A stretch of 64,000 nucleotides of DNA from Nitrosomonas sp. (GTDB lineage: Bacteria > Pseudomonadota > Gammaproteobacteria > Burkholderiales > Nitrosomonadaceae), in NCBI GenBank assembly GCA_017984435.1, contig JAGNZK010000001.1, forward strand, positions 62,001-126,000. Direction: 5' to 3'. Made by a program: the position numbers and the translations under genes. The notes below the pieces were generated by a model. That model was not told the DNA's origin and made no database searches. It was given only the letters and a program-made list of their open reading frames with translations. Below are positions 29,773-40,700 of this stretch, piece by piece; within the stretch, counting starts at the first letter, position 1, and each line of letters opens with the position of its first letter.

Positions 29773-30213
29773 CTTTTTTACTGATTATGGATACTCCATC
29801 CATAACTGTGATGAACTGTAGGCTCTCAGCAACCTAAGGAGCCTCTGAGTGACCTCGCTCGCCATTCAAAACGCAGTACAAAGTTTAGAAATCGAACAAT
29901 ATAGATTCTCGCTATACTCGAAACGACAGTCATTCAGAAGCTATTGAAATATCGCAAGAATAAATAAATAGATTGTAAGTTCTTAGATAATCCAGTATTA
30001 TCACCGGCTAAGTTGATCGTAAGGTTTATTTTTATATCAGCTTTTTCTGGTTTCATCGTTCCTGGCCTCTCTTCAATTTTTCAAGTTTTTCCGGAAAATG
30101 TGCAGCAATCTTGGTTAGCGGCGATGCTTTATTTAATACGCTAGCAGGATTATGCAGTATTTTGGGCAATGTTTGCCTGCGTGCGTCCAATTCTCATTTT
30201 TTAGGAAAACAAC
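29773..30213. other. 441-bp non-coding interval before the DEAD-box helicase
   Basis: No credible gene. It holds a degenerate copy of the dispersed palindromic repeat (29861-29929) and then an AT-rich leader of about 280 bases reaching the GTG start of the helicase. Long leaders are usual for cold-induced helicases, but I see no recognisable cold-shock box. Confidence 0.6.
29861..29929 (+). repeat. Dispersed palindromic repeat, copy A (degenerate)
   Basis: Matches the pattern CATTC-AAACGCAGT ... ATAGATT-CTCGC-AT-CTCGAAA-GACAG seen also at 37672, 41782 and, inverted, 54315. The ends are inverted repeats of each other. This copy is the most diverged. Confidence 0.55.
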
Positions 30214-31590
30214 GTGTCTTTTGAAGCTCTGAACTTACACCTCTCTATCATTAAAGCAATACACGAAGCAGGTTATACAACCCCCACCCCTATTCAGAAA
30301 CAAGCCATACCTGAGTTATTATCCGGTCACGATATCATGGCATCCGCACAAACCGGAACAGGAAAAACAGCAGCTTTCATGCTGCCAGCACTTCATCGCT
30401 TGGCTACACCTTCGAAAGTTAACAGTCGCGGGCCACGGATTTTAGTACTTACTCCAACACGTGAACTTGCACTTCAGGTATCCGATGCGGCGAATAAATA
30501 CGGCAAGTACCTGCCGCGCACCAAAGTAGTCAGCATCCTCGGCGGTATGCCTTATCCATTGCAGAACAAACTGCTATCACAGTCGGTAGATATTCTGGTT
30601 GCCACGCCGGGACGGCTGATTGATCACATACAACGTGGTCGCATTGATTTCAAACGTCTGGAAATGCTCGTACTGGATGAAGCGGATCGCATGTTGGATA
30701 TGGGTTTTATCGATGATGTCGAAACAATTGCAGCGGCCACACCCGAAACGCGGCAAACGTTGCTGTTTTCCGCCACTTTGGATGGCGCGATCGATAAGGT
30801 TGCAGCAAGACTTTTAAAATCCCCGAAACGAATTCAAATCGCTTCTCAAAAAGCAAGACTCGATAACATTGAGCAGCGCTTACATTATGTCGATGATATG
30901 TCACATAAGAACCGTCTATTGAATCATGTCTTACGCGACGAGGCCCTCAAGCAAGCCATCGTTTTTACAGCAACCAAGCGGGATGCGGACACACTGGCCG
31001 ATAATCTCTATGCGCAAGGCTACGCAGCGGCTGCGTTGCATGGCGACATGAATCAACGCGAACGTACCCGCACGCTCACCAAACTTCGCAGTGGCGGTTT
31101 ACGTGTTCTAGTAGCGACGGATGTCGCCGCCAGAGGTATTGATATCGCTGACATTACGCATGTGATCAATTTTGACTTACCAAAATTTGCGGAAGACTAC
31201 GTGCACCGCATTGGCCGTACCGGCCGTGCTGGCGCAGCAGGTATTGCAGTTTCCTTTGCTTCCAACAGAGATAGCGCTCATCTGACAAAAATTGAACGCT
31301 ATACCGGACAACGGATTGCATCGCATACCATTCCCGGTCTGGAACCTCGCATCAAGCCACGCCCGCAGACTAGTGGCTTTAGAGGCGCAACACCCAATGT
31401 CACGCAGAAACGTAAGCGTGCGCCATTCGCAAACGCCAGCAATGATCGTCAAAACTTCAATACGGCCCATGACGGTATTGGCAATAAAAATGGTCATCGT
31501 GGTCGCTCATTTAGTCACGATAATCGCAACAGCTCCTTCAGAAATGGCAATAGCTCCGGTTCTGGCAATCATTTCGCAAGACCCAAGTAA
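30214..31590 (+). CDS. DEAD-box RNA helicase (RhlE-like)
   Basis: A 458-residue ATP-dependent RNA helicase. All core motifs are present: Q motif TPTPIQKQAIP, motif I AQTGTGKT, motif II DEAD, motif III SAT, motif V ATDVAARGID, motif VI HRIGRTGRAG. The C-terminal tail of about 90 residues is basic, rich in Asn, Arg and Gly, the usual RNA-binding tail of RhlE proteins. GTG start with AGGAAA upstream. Confidence 0.95.
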   Translation: MSFEALNLHLSIIKAIHEAGYTTPTPIQKQAIPELLSGHDIMASAQTGTGKTAAFMLPALHRLATPSKVNSRGPRILVLTPTRELALQVSDAANKYGKYLPRTKVVSILGGMPYPLQNKLLSQSVDILVATPGRLIDHIQRGRIDFKRLEMLVLDEADRMLDMGFIDDVETIAAATPETRQTLLFSATLDGAIDKVAARLLKSPKRIQIASQKARLDNIEQRLHYVDDMSHKNRLLNHVLRDEALKQAIVFTATKRDADTLADNLYAQGYAAAALHGDMNQRERTRTLTKLRSGGLRVLVATDVAARGIDIADITHVINFDLPKFAEDYVHRIGRTGRAGAAGIAVSFASNRDSAHLTKIERYTGQRIASHTIPGLEPRIKPRPQTSGFRGATPNVTQKRKRAPFANASNDRQNFNTAHDGIGNKNGHRGRSFSHDNRNSSFRNGNSSGSGNHFARPK

Positions 31591-31604
31591 TTTTTGTTAA
31601 CACT

Positions 31605-31633
31605 GCTTTGTTTCGACTGAGTCGGAACAAAGC
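31605..31633. terminator. Hairpin between convergent helicase and ceramidase-like genes
   Basis: Two 13-base arms (GCTTTGTTTCGAC and GTCGGAACAAAGC, one mismatch) around a three-base loop, 14 bases past the helicase stop. No T-run follows on the plus strand, so it may serve as a bidirectional or Rho-assisted end. Confidence 0.45.
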
Positions 31634-31668
31634 ATGTCAGTTTCCATTTTCACAAACAATCATCGGCA

Positions 31669-32451
31669 TTACAGCCTCTCTGACAAAAATTCCCTTTTTT
31701 GCAACATTTGTACAATCCAGTAAACAGCCAATGCCGCCAGCAGGTGCTTGAGGGTATGACCACTGATGAAATGACCCGTCAGGCTATAAATCTGTACATC
31801 CAGCATCTCAGCCAATTTAGCAACAGCATAAACAGCAATCACCTGATAGATATCTTTCGCATACATATAACATGATGGATAAAGCACGTTCAGCAAGATG
31901 ATAAGCAGTATCGAATAAAACTGTGTAACGATATAAAAATTCAGATTCCCGGCACCTTGTTGCTCTGTCCAGTACCAGTACAACACACTCAACACACCCA
32001 AAGTTACCAGACACGGCAATGACCATAAACCCAATGTCGTACTGACACGCTCAACCAACGTTGCAGCGAGCAACGCTGTGATACCCATGGCGATGGGCAA
32101 CCGATCCCACAGCAGATGAGCATTATCCGGTGCCCAGTGATAAACCATCGAACCCAGTCCCGACGCAGCAACGCTCAGAAATAAAACCCCATAGGGTAAA
32201 CACTCCACTTTGTTACGAAATGCTTTTTGTACAGGCGCTTGATAAACATGGAACAAAAATACCAAGCCGGCGCCACCGCTCAGAAGAAAAGCCAGATTGG
32301 AAACGACATCGTTGAAATTGGGAATGTTCAGAAAACTGCGCTGATCGGCAAACTGATGATAATCTATGGGTTGAGAAACAGGCGGCAGTAACAGCGCTGC
32401 CATCATAACGGCGATCGACAATCCGCCAAGTATCCAAAGCCGTTGCTGCAT
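31669..32451 (-). CDS. Ceramidase-like (CREST superfamily) integral membrane protein
   Basis: 260 residues with about seven membrane helices. It shows the CREST hydrolase pattern: FNDVVSNLAFLLSG near residue 45, GSMVYHWAPDN with a conserved His, LLWDRLPI with a conserved Asp, and GHTLKHLLAA with two His near the C-terminus, together the likely zinc site of alkaline ceramidases and PAQR-like enzymes. Substrate in this bacterium is unknown. It is 40 bases from radA in the same direction. Confidence 0.82.
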   Translation of the reverse strand: MQQRLWILGGLSIAVMMAALLLPPVSQPIDYHQFADQRSFLNIPNFNDVVSNLAFLLSGGAGLVFLFHVYQAPVQKAFRNKVECLPYGVLFLSVAASGLGSMVYHWAPDNAHLLWDRLPIAMGITALLAATLVERVSTTLGLWSLPCLVTLGVLSVLYWYWTEQQGAGNLNFYIVTQFYSILLIILLNVLYPSCYMYAKDIYQVIAVYAVAKLAEMLDVQIYSLTGHFISGHTLKHLLAALAVYWIVQMLQKREFLSERL

Positions 32452-32491
32452 CTGTTAGATCCCTTGCGTCATGAAACAAATCCAGAAATAG

Positions 32492-33841
32492 TTAATACAT
32501 TTGAGCGACCGCTTCCCCAATACGCCCAACGGCAATGATATGAATACCGGAAATCGGTTGTTTGGGTTTATTGGCGAGTGGAATAATCGCCTGCTTAAAG
32601 CCGAGTTTTGCGGCTTCTTTCAACCGCTCCTGTCCACGCTGCACGGGACGTATCTCCCCTGCCAGACCAATTTCGCCGATGACGATCATCTTTTCCGCCA
32701 ACGGTTTATTCTTAAGGGAAGACACGACCGCCAGCATAATCGCCAGATCGGCGCCGGGTTCTGTAATTTTCACACCGCCCACGGCATTGACAAATACATC
32801 CTGATCGTAGCAAGGAATACCGGCATGACGATGCAATACCGCCAACAACATGGCCAGCCTGTTTTGTTCCAACCCGACACACAACCGCCGCGGATTGGGT
32901 GCTCGCGCTTCATCAACTAAAGCTTGTATCTCCACCAGCAGTGGACGTGTACCCTCTTGCGTAACCATAATACAAGACCCCGGAACCTGTCCGTCATGAT
33001 GGGAAAGAAACAATGCGGATGGATTCTTAACCTCGCGCAAACCTTTTTCACTCATCGCAAATACGCCCAGCTCATTCACCGCGCCAAAGCGGTTCTTGAA
33101 CGCACGGATCATGCGGAAACTGGAGTGCATATCGCCTTCGAAATACAACACCGTATCCACCATATGCTCCAGCACGCGCGGCCCCGCCAGCGCACCTTCC
33201 TTAGTCACATGGCCAACCAGGATGATGCAGGTACCACTCGCCTTCGCCAATCGCGTTAACTGTGCCGCGCATTCGCGCACCTGGGCGACGGATCCCGGCG
33301 CAGACTGCAATACTTCCGAATAGATTGTTTGAATCGAATCAATCACCGCAACAGCCGGCTTACGCTCAGCAAGAACCGACTGGATTTTCTCCAGTTGGAT
33401 TTCCGCAAACAGATCCACCGCCCGCACATCCAGAGCCAAACGCTTGGCACGTAACGCCACTTGCTGCGCCGATTCTTCACCGCTCACGTACAATACAGCA
33501 TGATGAGCAGACATATGGGAGAGCGCCTGCAATAACAACGTCGACTTACCAATCCCAGGATCCCCACCCAATAGCACCACCCCGCCATGCACCAAGCCAC
33601 CGCCGAGAACCCGGTCAAATTCATCCACACCGGTTGGATAACGCGGTTCTTCACGTGCTTCGATGGTACTTAAATTTTGCACTTGCGCAACTTCTGCTAC
33701 CGGACTGAAACGTGATACCGATTTCTCCGCAATCGTTTCTATCAATGTATTCCAGGACTGACAATGCGGACACTGACCTTGCCATTTCAAGGTTTGACCG
33801 CCACATTCGGTACAGGAATAAATTGATTTCTGCTTGGCCAT
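32492..33841 (-). CDS. radA: DNA repair protein RadA (Sms)
   Basis: RadA is a RecA-like branch-migration helicase in recombination. Visible: the N-terminal four-cysteine zinc finger (CTECGGQTLKWQGQCPHC), Walker A GGDPGIGKST, the RadA-specific KNRFG motif and a C-terminal Lon-protease-like domain (VNAVGGVKITEPGADLA). 449 residues, full length. Confidence 0.96.
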   Translation of the reverse strand: MAKQKSIYSCTECGGQTLKWQGQCPHCQSWNTLIETIAEKSVSRFSPVAEVAQVQNLSTIEAREEPRYPTGVDEFDRVLGGGLVHGGVVLLGGDPGIGKSTLLLQALSHMSAHHAVLYVSGEESAQQVALRAKRLALDVRAVDLFAEIQLEKIQSVLAERKPAVAVIDSIQTIYSEVLQSAPGSVAQVRECAAQLTRLAKASGTCIILVGHVTKEGALAGPRVLEHMVDTVLYFEGDMHSSFRMIRAFKNRFGAVNELGVFAMSEKGLREVKNPSALFLSHHDGQVPGSCIMVTQEGTRPLLVEIQALVDEARAPNPRRLCVGLEQNRLAMLLAVLHRHAGIPCYDQDVFVNAVGGVKITEPGADLAIMLAVVSSLKNKPLAEKMIVIGEIGLAGEIRPVQRGQERLKEAAKLGFKQAIIPLANKPKQPISGIHIIAVGRIGEAVAQMY

Positions 33842-33890
33842 TGATCAGAGAAATTCTATTATGCTTGGCTCATGACAAATTTACAGCCTA

Positions 33891-34436
33891 TCAATCGTAA
33901 ACTTCGGCAGCATCGAGCGCGGTACCACGTGCATCCTTTTCAGAAAGGATCGGTTTGCCGTTAAGCGGCCAATCAATCGCCAGGGTCGGATCATTCCACA
34001 CAATGCAGCGCTCATGCTCAGGCGCCCAGTAATCGGTGGTGTTATACAAAAACTCGGCATCTTCGGAAAGCACGATAAATCCGTGCGCAAAACCTGGCGG
34101 AACCCATAACTGTCTTTTATTCTCCGCGCTGAGTATCTCTCCCACCCATTGTCCAAAAGTAGGCGATGAACGACGAATATCCACCGCCACATCGAACACT
34201 TTCCCATTCACCACGCGCACCAACTTTCCCTGCGCTTGTTTGATTTGATAATGCAAACCACGCAACACGTGCCGCATGGAACATGAATGATTGCTTTGCA
34301 CAAAGTTTATGTGTTTTCCAACTATTGATTCGAATGTGCGCTGATTAAAGCTTTCATAAAAGAAACCACGCTCATCGCCAAAAACACGTGGTTCAAGTAA
34401 AAGAACTTCCGGAATAGCCAGCCGCGTTGATTTCAT
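33891..34436 (-). CDS. rfbC: dTDP-4-dehydrorhamnose 3,5-epimerase
   Basis: RmlC acts in dTDP-L-rhamnose synthesis for surface polysaccharide. Signature stretches FVQSNHSCSMRHVLRGLHYQ (catalytic His) and WVPPGFAHGF are present; 181 residues. It lies 31 bases after rfbA in the same direction. rfbB and rfbD are not in the window. Confidence 0.95.
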   Translation of the reverse strand: MKSTRLAIPEVLLLEPRVFGDERGFFYESFNQRTFESIVGKHINFVQSNHSCSMRHVLRGLHYQIKQAQGKLVRVVNGKVFDVAVDIRRSSPTFGQWVGEILSAENKRQLWVPPGFAHGFIVLSEDAEFLYNTTDYWAPEHERCIVWNDPTLAIDWPLNGKPILSEKDARGTALDAAEVYD

Positions 34437-34467
34437 AGCATGTATTTCATTATTGTTGAGGTCTCAA

Positions 34468-35400
34468 TCAAAACTCACGTTTTAACACTTGCAGCAAATA
34501 TTGCCCATAACTATTCTTAGCTAAAGGCATTGCAAGCTTCTCCAATTGCGTCGCATCAATCCATCCCTGACGGAATGCGATTTCTTCCGGGCATGCAATT
34601 TTCAATCCTTGCCGATGTTCAATCGTAGCGACAAACTGACTCGCATCCAACAGGGATTCATGCGTACCGGTATCCAGCCACGCATAACCACGCCCCATAA
34701 TTTCGACGCTCAGCGCAGATCGTTCCAAGTAAATACGATTCAGATCGGTGATTTCCAGCTCATTGCGACAGGATGGTTTCAGGCTCTTGGCGTAATCCAC
34801 CGCATGCTGATCATAAAAATATAAACCCGTCACCGCATAATGGGACTTCGGTTGCTCGGGTTTCTCTTCCAGATTGATCACATTTCCCTTAACATCAAAC
34901 TCAACCACACCATAACGCTCCGGATCATGCACATGATAGGCGAAAACACTGGCTCCCTCGGTACGTTCCATTGCATTGGTCAACAAATGATGAAAATCGT
35001 GTCCATAAAAAATGTTATCACCCAATACGAGGGCTGAACAATCGTTACCGATAAACGATTCACCGATGATAAATGCCTGCGCAAGACCGTCGGGAGAGGG
35101 TTGTTTGGCATACGACAGGTTCAATCCCCATTGATGACCATCGCGCAGCAGCGCTTCATAGTTGCCAACATCACGCGGTGTTGAAATCACCAGAATATCC
35201 TGAATTCCCGCCAGCATTAATGTACTGAGCGGGTAATAAATCATCGGTTTATCGAATACCGGCAGCAATTGCTTGGATACCGTTTGGGTCACCGGATAAA
35301 GCCGTGTACCGGAACCGCCCGCAAGTACAATGCCTTTGCGCCGGGGAATCGCGGGTTTTGAGAAATCTTTGGTTGTTAATGGAATATTCGATGTTGGCAT
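34468..35400 (-). CDS. rfbA: Glucose-1-phosphate thymidylyltransferase
   Basis: RmlA makes dTDP-glucose, the first step to dTDP-rhamnose. The nucleotide site reads [17 protein letters not shown] and the substrate site [11 protein letters not shown]. The frame is open from a GTG at 35421; the ATG at 35400 with GGGA upstream is preferred (310 residues). It carries an N-terminal extension of about 17 residues before the core. Confidence 0.94.
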   Translation of the reverse strand: MPTSNIPLTTKDFSKPAIPRRKGIVLAGGSGTRLYPVTQTVSKQLLPVFDKPMIYYPLSTLMLAGIQDILVISTPRDVGNYEALLRDGHQWGLNLSYAKQPSPDGLAQAFIIGESFIGNDCSALVLGDNIFYGHDFHHLLTNAMERTEGASVFAYHVHDPERYGVVEFDVKGNVINLEEKPEQPKSHYAVTGLYFYDQHAVDYAKSLKPSCRNELEITDLNRIYLERSALSVEIMGRGYAWLDTGTHESLLDASQFVATIEHRQGLKIACPEEIAFRQGWIDATQLEKLAMPLAKNSYGQYLLQVLKREF

Positions 35401-35553
35401 AAATAAAATCCCGATGTTCACAAACGCATCAATGCATCACTTTCACTTGGATCCATGCAGTGGAAATGAGTGGCGATTGTACTATATCTGTTCCATGTTT
35501 CAGATAATTACGCGGGACGATAATAGTTGAATGTTCATGTAGAATTACGCATT

Positions 35554-37212
35554 ATGATTCGCCCGCAACTCTACTTCCGCTTACTCAGAAGGTTTATTCC
35601 TTACTGGAAATTACTCTTGTTGGCATTATTTGCCACGCTGATCATGGCAGCCAGCCTGGCCGCATTGCCCATATTCATTCAACAAATGCTGGATAGCGCA
35701 TTTATCCTGAAAGATCCATCACTGTTACAAACAACATCGCTGGCGATCATTGCATTATTTATCGTGCGTGGAGTAGCAGGGTATGTCAGCACCACTGCTG
35801 TCAATAAAGCCAGCAGTCAAGTCGGTATTGATTTACGTACGGATACTTTTAACAAACTGCTGGCACTACCAACGAGTTATTACACCGCTCTCAATAAAAA
35901 TAATGAAATCAACGCACTGATATCCAATATCAATCGGATCACTCACTTCACCGCTCGTCATATTACTATTCTGGCTCAGGATTGCTTGACGATCATGGGA
36001 TTGATCATTTGCATCCTGTATCTCGATCAGGAATTCTCAGTATTACTGCTGCTCGTTTCACCCTTGGTAATACTGATTATTCAAATAACGCACGATCATT
36101 TAAACAAGCTTGACCAAAAAACCCGATTGGCATCCAACCATCTGATCCAGCAATTACTGCAATCGATCCAACATTACCGGGAAATCCGCTTGAATGGCGG
36201 CCAAATGCATGAATGTCAGCGTCTCGGCAAGATTGCGGAGCCGGTTTATCACGCCGAAATGCAACATGCAATGATTAGAGCGACCATCATTCCTATCAGA
36301 GAAGCAGTCACTGCATTGATTTTAATAGCCATTATTTACTTGATCATGCAACAAACGTTGAATCATGGTTTAAGCCTGGACGAAGTCGGGGCACTCATTG
36401 CAGCGACATTACTGCTCATCAACCCCATACAACGCATCGCGGGCATCCCCAAGCAATTGCAACATGAGCAAAAAAGAATAGCAGCGCTATTTTCATTTCT
36501 TGATCAAGTACCCGAGCAAGATACAGGCACTCAAAACATCCCGCATGTTCACGGAAAATTAGCCTTTGAACACATCCGCTTTTTCAATGCCACGCAAACA
36601 AAACCCATATTGAATCACATCAGCTTCACCATCAAACCCGGCGAAACGATCGTTTTCACCGGTTATACCGAAGATGAAAAAAATGCATTCATTGATCTGA
36701 TACTGCGTTTCCAGCAACCAACCAGTGGAAAAATACTGCTGGACGATTACCCGCTTGCTGACATTGAAATCAATAACTTACATAGCAATATCGCCCTCGT
36801 GGCGGAAAACAGCGTCTTACTGGATGACAAAGTTGCCGACAATATCGCTTATGGCGCCATGAGATGTGCCAACGAAGCCAAGATAACCGGCGCCGCACAA
36901 GCTTCGCACGCAATGGAATTTATCCGCGAACTGCCCGAAGGCTTACAAACCAAAATCGGTGAAGAAGAAATAACAATAAGTCAAAAACAGTGCCAGCAAA
37001 TCGCCATTGCACGCGCCTTGCTAAAGGATTCACCCATCCTCATTTTGGATGGAATACCCTCAGCCAATGAATCTGATCTTTCAGTCCTGGAGAAACTGAT
37101 ACAAAATCGCACCACACTCATTTTCAACCCGCACATTCCCAACTTCAAGAAAATTGACCGAATTGTTGTTTTGGAAAATGGCTGTATCACAGAAAACCTG
37201 ACAAATATCTGA
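35554..37212 (+). CDS. MsbA-like ABC half-transporter with degenerate ATPase domain
   Basis: About 552 residues (an in-frame TTG at 35527 would add nine). The N-terminal 300 residues are a normal six-helix exporter domain. The C-terminal domain aligns with MsbA-type NBDs but its catalytic motifs are ruined: Walker A reads GYTEDEKNA (GK[S/T] lost), the Q-loop Gln is Glu (ALVAENSVLL), the signature LSGGQ is ISQKQ, the Walker B Glu is Gly (LILDGIPSANE), and the H-loop His position is Pro (TLIFNPHIPN). The frame is nevertheless intact, including the late DRIVVLENG. It is either a pseudo-ATPase with a new role or a gene in early decay. It neighbours rfbA and the giant propeller genes. Confidence 0.88.
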   Translation: MIRPQLYFRLLRRFIPYWKLLLLALFATLIMAASLAALPIFIQQMLDSAFILKDPSLLQTTSLAIIALFIVRGVAGYVSTTAVNKASSQVGIDLRTDTFNKLLALPTSYYTALNKNNEINALISNINRITHFTARHITILAQDCLTIMGLIICILYLDQEFSVLLLLVSPLVILIIQITHDHLNKLDQKTRLASNHLIQQLLQSIQHYREIRLNGGQMHECQRLGKIAEPVYHAEMQHAMIRATIIPIREAVTALILIAIIYLIMQQTLNHGLSLDEVGALIAATLLLINPIQRIAGIPKQLQHEQKRIAALFSFLDQVPEQDTGTQNIPHVHGKLAFEHIRFFNATQTKPILNHISFTIKPGETIVFTGYTEDEKNAFIDLILRFQQPTSGKILLDDYPLADIEINNLHSNIALVAENSVLLDDKVADNIAYGAMRCANEAKITGAAQASHAMEFIRELPEGLQTKIGEEEITISQKQCQQIAIARALLKDSPILILDGIPSANESDLSVLEKLIQNRTTLIFNPHIPNFKKIDRIVVLENGCITENLTNI

Positions 37213-37251
37213 CACTCGACGTAACAAGCCAGGTAAAACCGACTTTCCGGA

Positions 37252-37611
37252 TTATGACTTATTCTTTAACCGGTCTTTAAGATCGGCAAACGGATTGAAC
37301 GTAGCCATCGTTTCAGTTTTTCCGCCATCAACACGACCCATCGCATCTTTCAGCTTGGAGTGCTCGTTTTCATGGCAATAAGTACAGAGCAGTTCCCAAT
37401 TACTGCCATCGGGCGGATTATCATCGTGATTGCTGTTCTTGTGATGTACTTCCAGCAGCTGCAGGTTTTTGTGATCGAATGTGCGCGCGCAACGGCCACA
37501 TACCCACGGGAATAGTTTGAGTGCTTGTTCCCGGTAACCCTGAGCGCGTTTTTCTGCATTCCGCCGTGCTTCCAGAACTATTTTGTCCAATTTGCTGGTA
37601 TCTTTTACCAT
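37252..37611 (-). CDS. YajD-type HNH nuclease family protein
   Basis: A 119-residue protein with the YajD/HNH pattern: CGRCARTFDH, then LEVHHKNSNHDDNPPDG and LLCTYCHENEHSK, giving a four-cysteine zinc site around the HNH core. The role is unknown; HNH proteins of this type are common on chromosomes. It is convergent with the ABC gene. Confidence 0.88.
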   Translation of the reverse strand: MVKDTSKLDKIVLEARRNAEKRAQGYREQALKLFPWVCGRCARTFDHKNLQLLEVHHKNSNHDDNPPDGSNWELLCTYCHENEHSKLKDAMGRVDGGKTETMATFNPFADLKDRLKNKS

Positions 37612-37671
37612 TAATTTGCATTCTCCATAGCGAAGGTTAAGTTAAGGAATTTCCCTGAATAACTCGTATTT

Positions 37672-37742
37672 GTCATTCTCAACACAGTAAGAAATATTAT
37701 AAATCAACACTAATGATTTCTCGCTGTGCTCGAAATAACAGC
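37672..37742 (+). repeat. Dispersed palindromic repeat, copy B
   Basis: Begins GTCATTCTCAACACAGTAAG and ends CTCGCTGTGCTCGAAATAAC. It lies 14 bases from the 3' end of the last giant gene and shares its left flank (CTCGTATTTGTCATTC) with copy C. Confidence 0.7.
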
Positions 37743-37756
37743 TATTCAGCGTTTCC

Positions 37757-40700
37757 CTAAGCGAAATCCGCCGTCAAATTAATCCCGACCAACAAAACTG
37801 CTGCCTCAGGAGAAGCCGCTGCATCACTGGTGTAGGTATGAAAACCGCCTTGGATCCCACCATCCGCCCAGTCACCCTGGAGAATCACTCGATCACCCTC
37901 ATTACCGTTTACTTTCAGGGTATTGCTGGTATCCGATAGATTGAGCACATCGGTTGCATTTAACGTCAATGTTTTGTCGCCGCTACCGCCATGCAGGTAA
38001 ATGATTTCGATGCCACTGATCTTGCCGCGCGCATCGGCCAAATCCAGATTCAGGTTGCCGCCCCCGCCCAAACTCAGGACATCGTTGTTCCCACTCCCAC
38101 CGTCCACTAACTGGAAGCCAAGATCGGATACCCTAATCCTGTCATTACCCGCGCCGCCATGGAACACATCCGCCCCACCATGGCCGATCATCCTGTCATT
38201 GCCATCGCCCCCCTCGAAGCGCTCTGCCGCCAAGGTGCCCGTGAGATTATCGTCGCCGGGTGTACCCGCGATTTCAGGTATCCCACTGCCAGAGTCATTG
38301 TGCCCAAAGATAATATAACTCGAACCCTTTTCAGGATCACCGACAATCAAATCATCAAAACCATCGCCATTGACATCCCCTGCACCGCTAACTGAAGTTT
38401 TTGGGAATGGGCCTCCCACTACCCCATCCAGGCGAAAACCATTGCTGCCATCCAAATTAGACAATGACAGTGTAGCGCTGAACCCTGAAGCCTTACCATA
38501 CACCACGTAACTAACATCAGAGTACTTTACTTCTGGAAGGTTAAAAGATGAGGTTCTGCCGACAATTAAATCGTCAAATCCGTCCCCGTTGAAATCTCCG
38601 GCGTTGCTAACCAACATTCCAGCCTCAAGATTTTTCGACGCGCCATCCAAGCGGAAACCATTATGGCCGTCGAGGCTCGATAAATCTATGGCAGCATCAA
38701 ACCCCGATGCCTTGCCAAACACCACATAACTAAAGCCAGTAGTGCGACCTGGAGCAGCGATAAACACATCATCAAAACCATCGCCATTGACATCTCCCGC
38801 ATCGCTGACCGATCCACCTGAAGAATCATTTGCAATGCCATCCAGGCGAAAACCGTTATTGCCGTCGAGGCTGGATAAATCCATCGCAGCATCAAAACCC
38901 GATGCCTTGCCAAACACCACGTAACTGGCACCGGCATATCTACCGTTCGAGTCGACACCATGAGCACCGATAAGCACATCATCAAAACCATCGCCATTCA
39001 CGTCTCCGGCACCACTGACAGAAAAACCCGACTTATCACCTTGCTCTGCGCCATCCAGACGAAAACCGTTACTACCATTAAGACTGGATAATTCCATAGC
39101 GGCATCAAACCCCGATACCTTGCCAAACACCACATAACTGCTACCAGATGAGGATCCGTTTGGATTAGCACCGTTAGCACCGACAATCACATCATCAAAC
39201 CCGTCACCGTTGATGTCCCCTGCACCACTAACCGAAAATCCCGCAGCGTCACGCTTCGCCACTTCAATCAAACTGAAGCCAATGTGGCCATCCAAGCTGG
39301 AAAGTTGCAATGAGGCATCAAAACCGGAAGCCTTGCCAAAAACCACGTAGGTCTTGCTCACGGAAAAATCGTTATAAGTACCAATAATTACATCGTCAAA
39401 ACCATCGCCATTCACATCTCCGGCACTACTGACTGATCGACCCGACCGATCAGACACCGCTTCACCATCCAGACGGAAACCGTTACTGCCATCAAGATTG
39501 GCCAAATCCGTCGTAGCGTCAAAACCGGCGGCTTTGCCAAACACCACGTAGCTGGAGCCGGATGCAAAGATACCGTTCGAGGTGGCTCCCTGAGCCCCGA
39601 CAATCACATCGTCAAAACCGTCGCCGTTCACGTCTCCGGCATCACTGACTGAACTACCGTAACCGCCTCCGTTGAGGCGAAAACCGTTACTACCGTTGAG
39701 ACTGGACAGGCTCATGACGCCAGGTGGCGGTGGATTGGCGCTTACAGCCGTATCGATCCGAACTATCGTCCCTCGATTAGTATAGATATGATAATTCCCA
39801 TCAATACCCCCGTCCCCCCAGCCCTTACTATTCACCCCGACGACACGATCTCCTGAATCGCCGTCGATAGTAAATGTATGCGTAGTGTCTGATAAGGTTA
39901 ACAAATCTGAAAACGAGAATTTCAATGTGTTGTTTCCACTACCCGTCAGATCAATGGTCTCGATGCCCGTGATCTTGTCGTGGAAATCAGCCAAATCCAG
40001 ATGAACACCGCTGCCAGCTAATTCCAAAGTATCGATGCCGGTACCGCCCTCCACCGATTGAAAGTCAAGATCAGGTAATGAAATGACATCGTCGCCGGCA
40101 CCGCCCTGAAATATATCCGCCCCGCCGCCGCCAATCAGCGTATCGTTGCCGCCATTGCCCTCGAATCGCTCAGCTGCCGTGGTACCTGTAAATGTGTCAT
40201 CCTCGTCTGAGCCCGTAAAAGACACTATGCCGCCGCTAAAGTTGCTGCTGCCAAATAGCACGTAGCTTGCGCCTGAGTTGTAGCCATTGACATCCGCTGT
40301 AGGAGCACCAACAAGCAAATCATCAAAACCATCGCCATTAATGTCCCCTGCGCCGCTGACCGATGTACCCGAAGCATCACCTGCAGCTACACCATCCAAC
40401 CGGACGCCGGTGTCACTATCCAGACTGGATAGGTTAATCACCGCACCGAAACCCGCAGCCCTGCCAAACACCAAGTAACTGGAGCCGGAGTTCTCGCCGT
40501 TCGGATCAGTATAGGGAGCACCGACAAGCAGATCATCAAAACCATCGCCATTGACATCTCCGGCGTTGCTAACCGAAGCGCCCGAAAAGTCATCCGCCGC
40601 TACACCATCCAGGCGGAAACCGTTATTACCATCGAGACTGGATAGATTCATGGAGGCACTAAAACCTGAAGCCTTGCCAAACACTACATAGCTGGAACCG

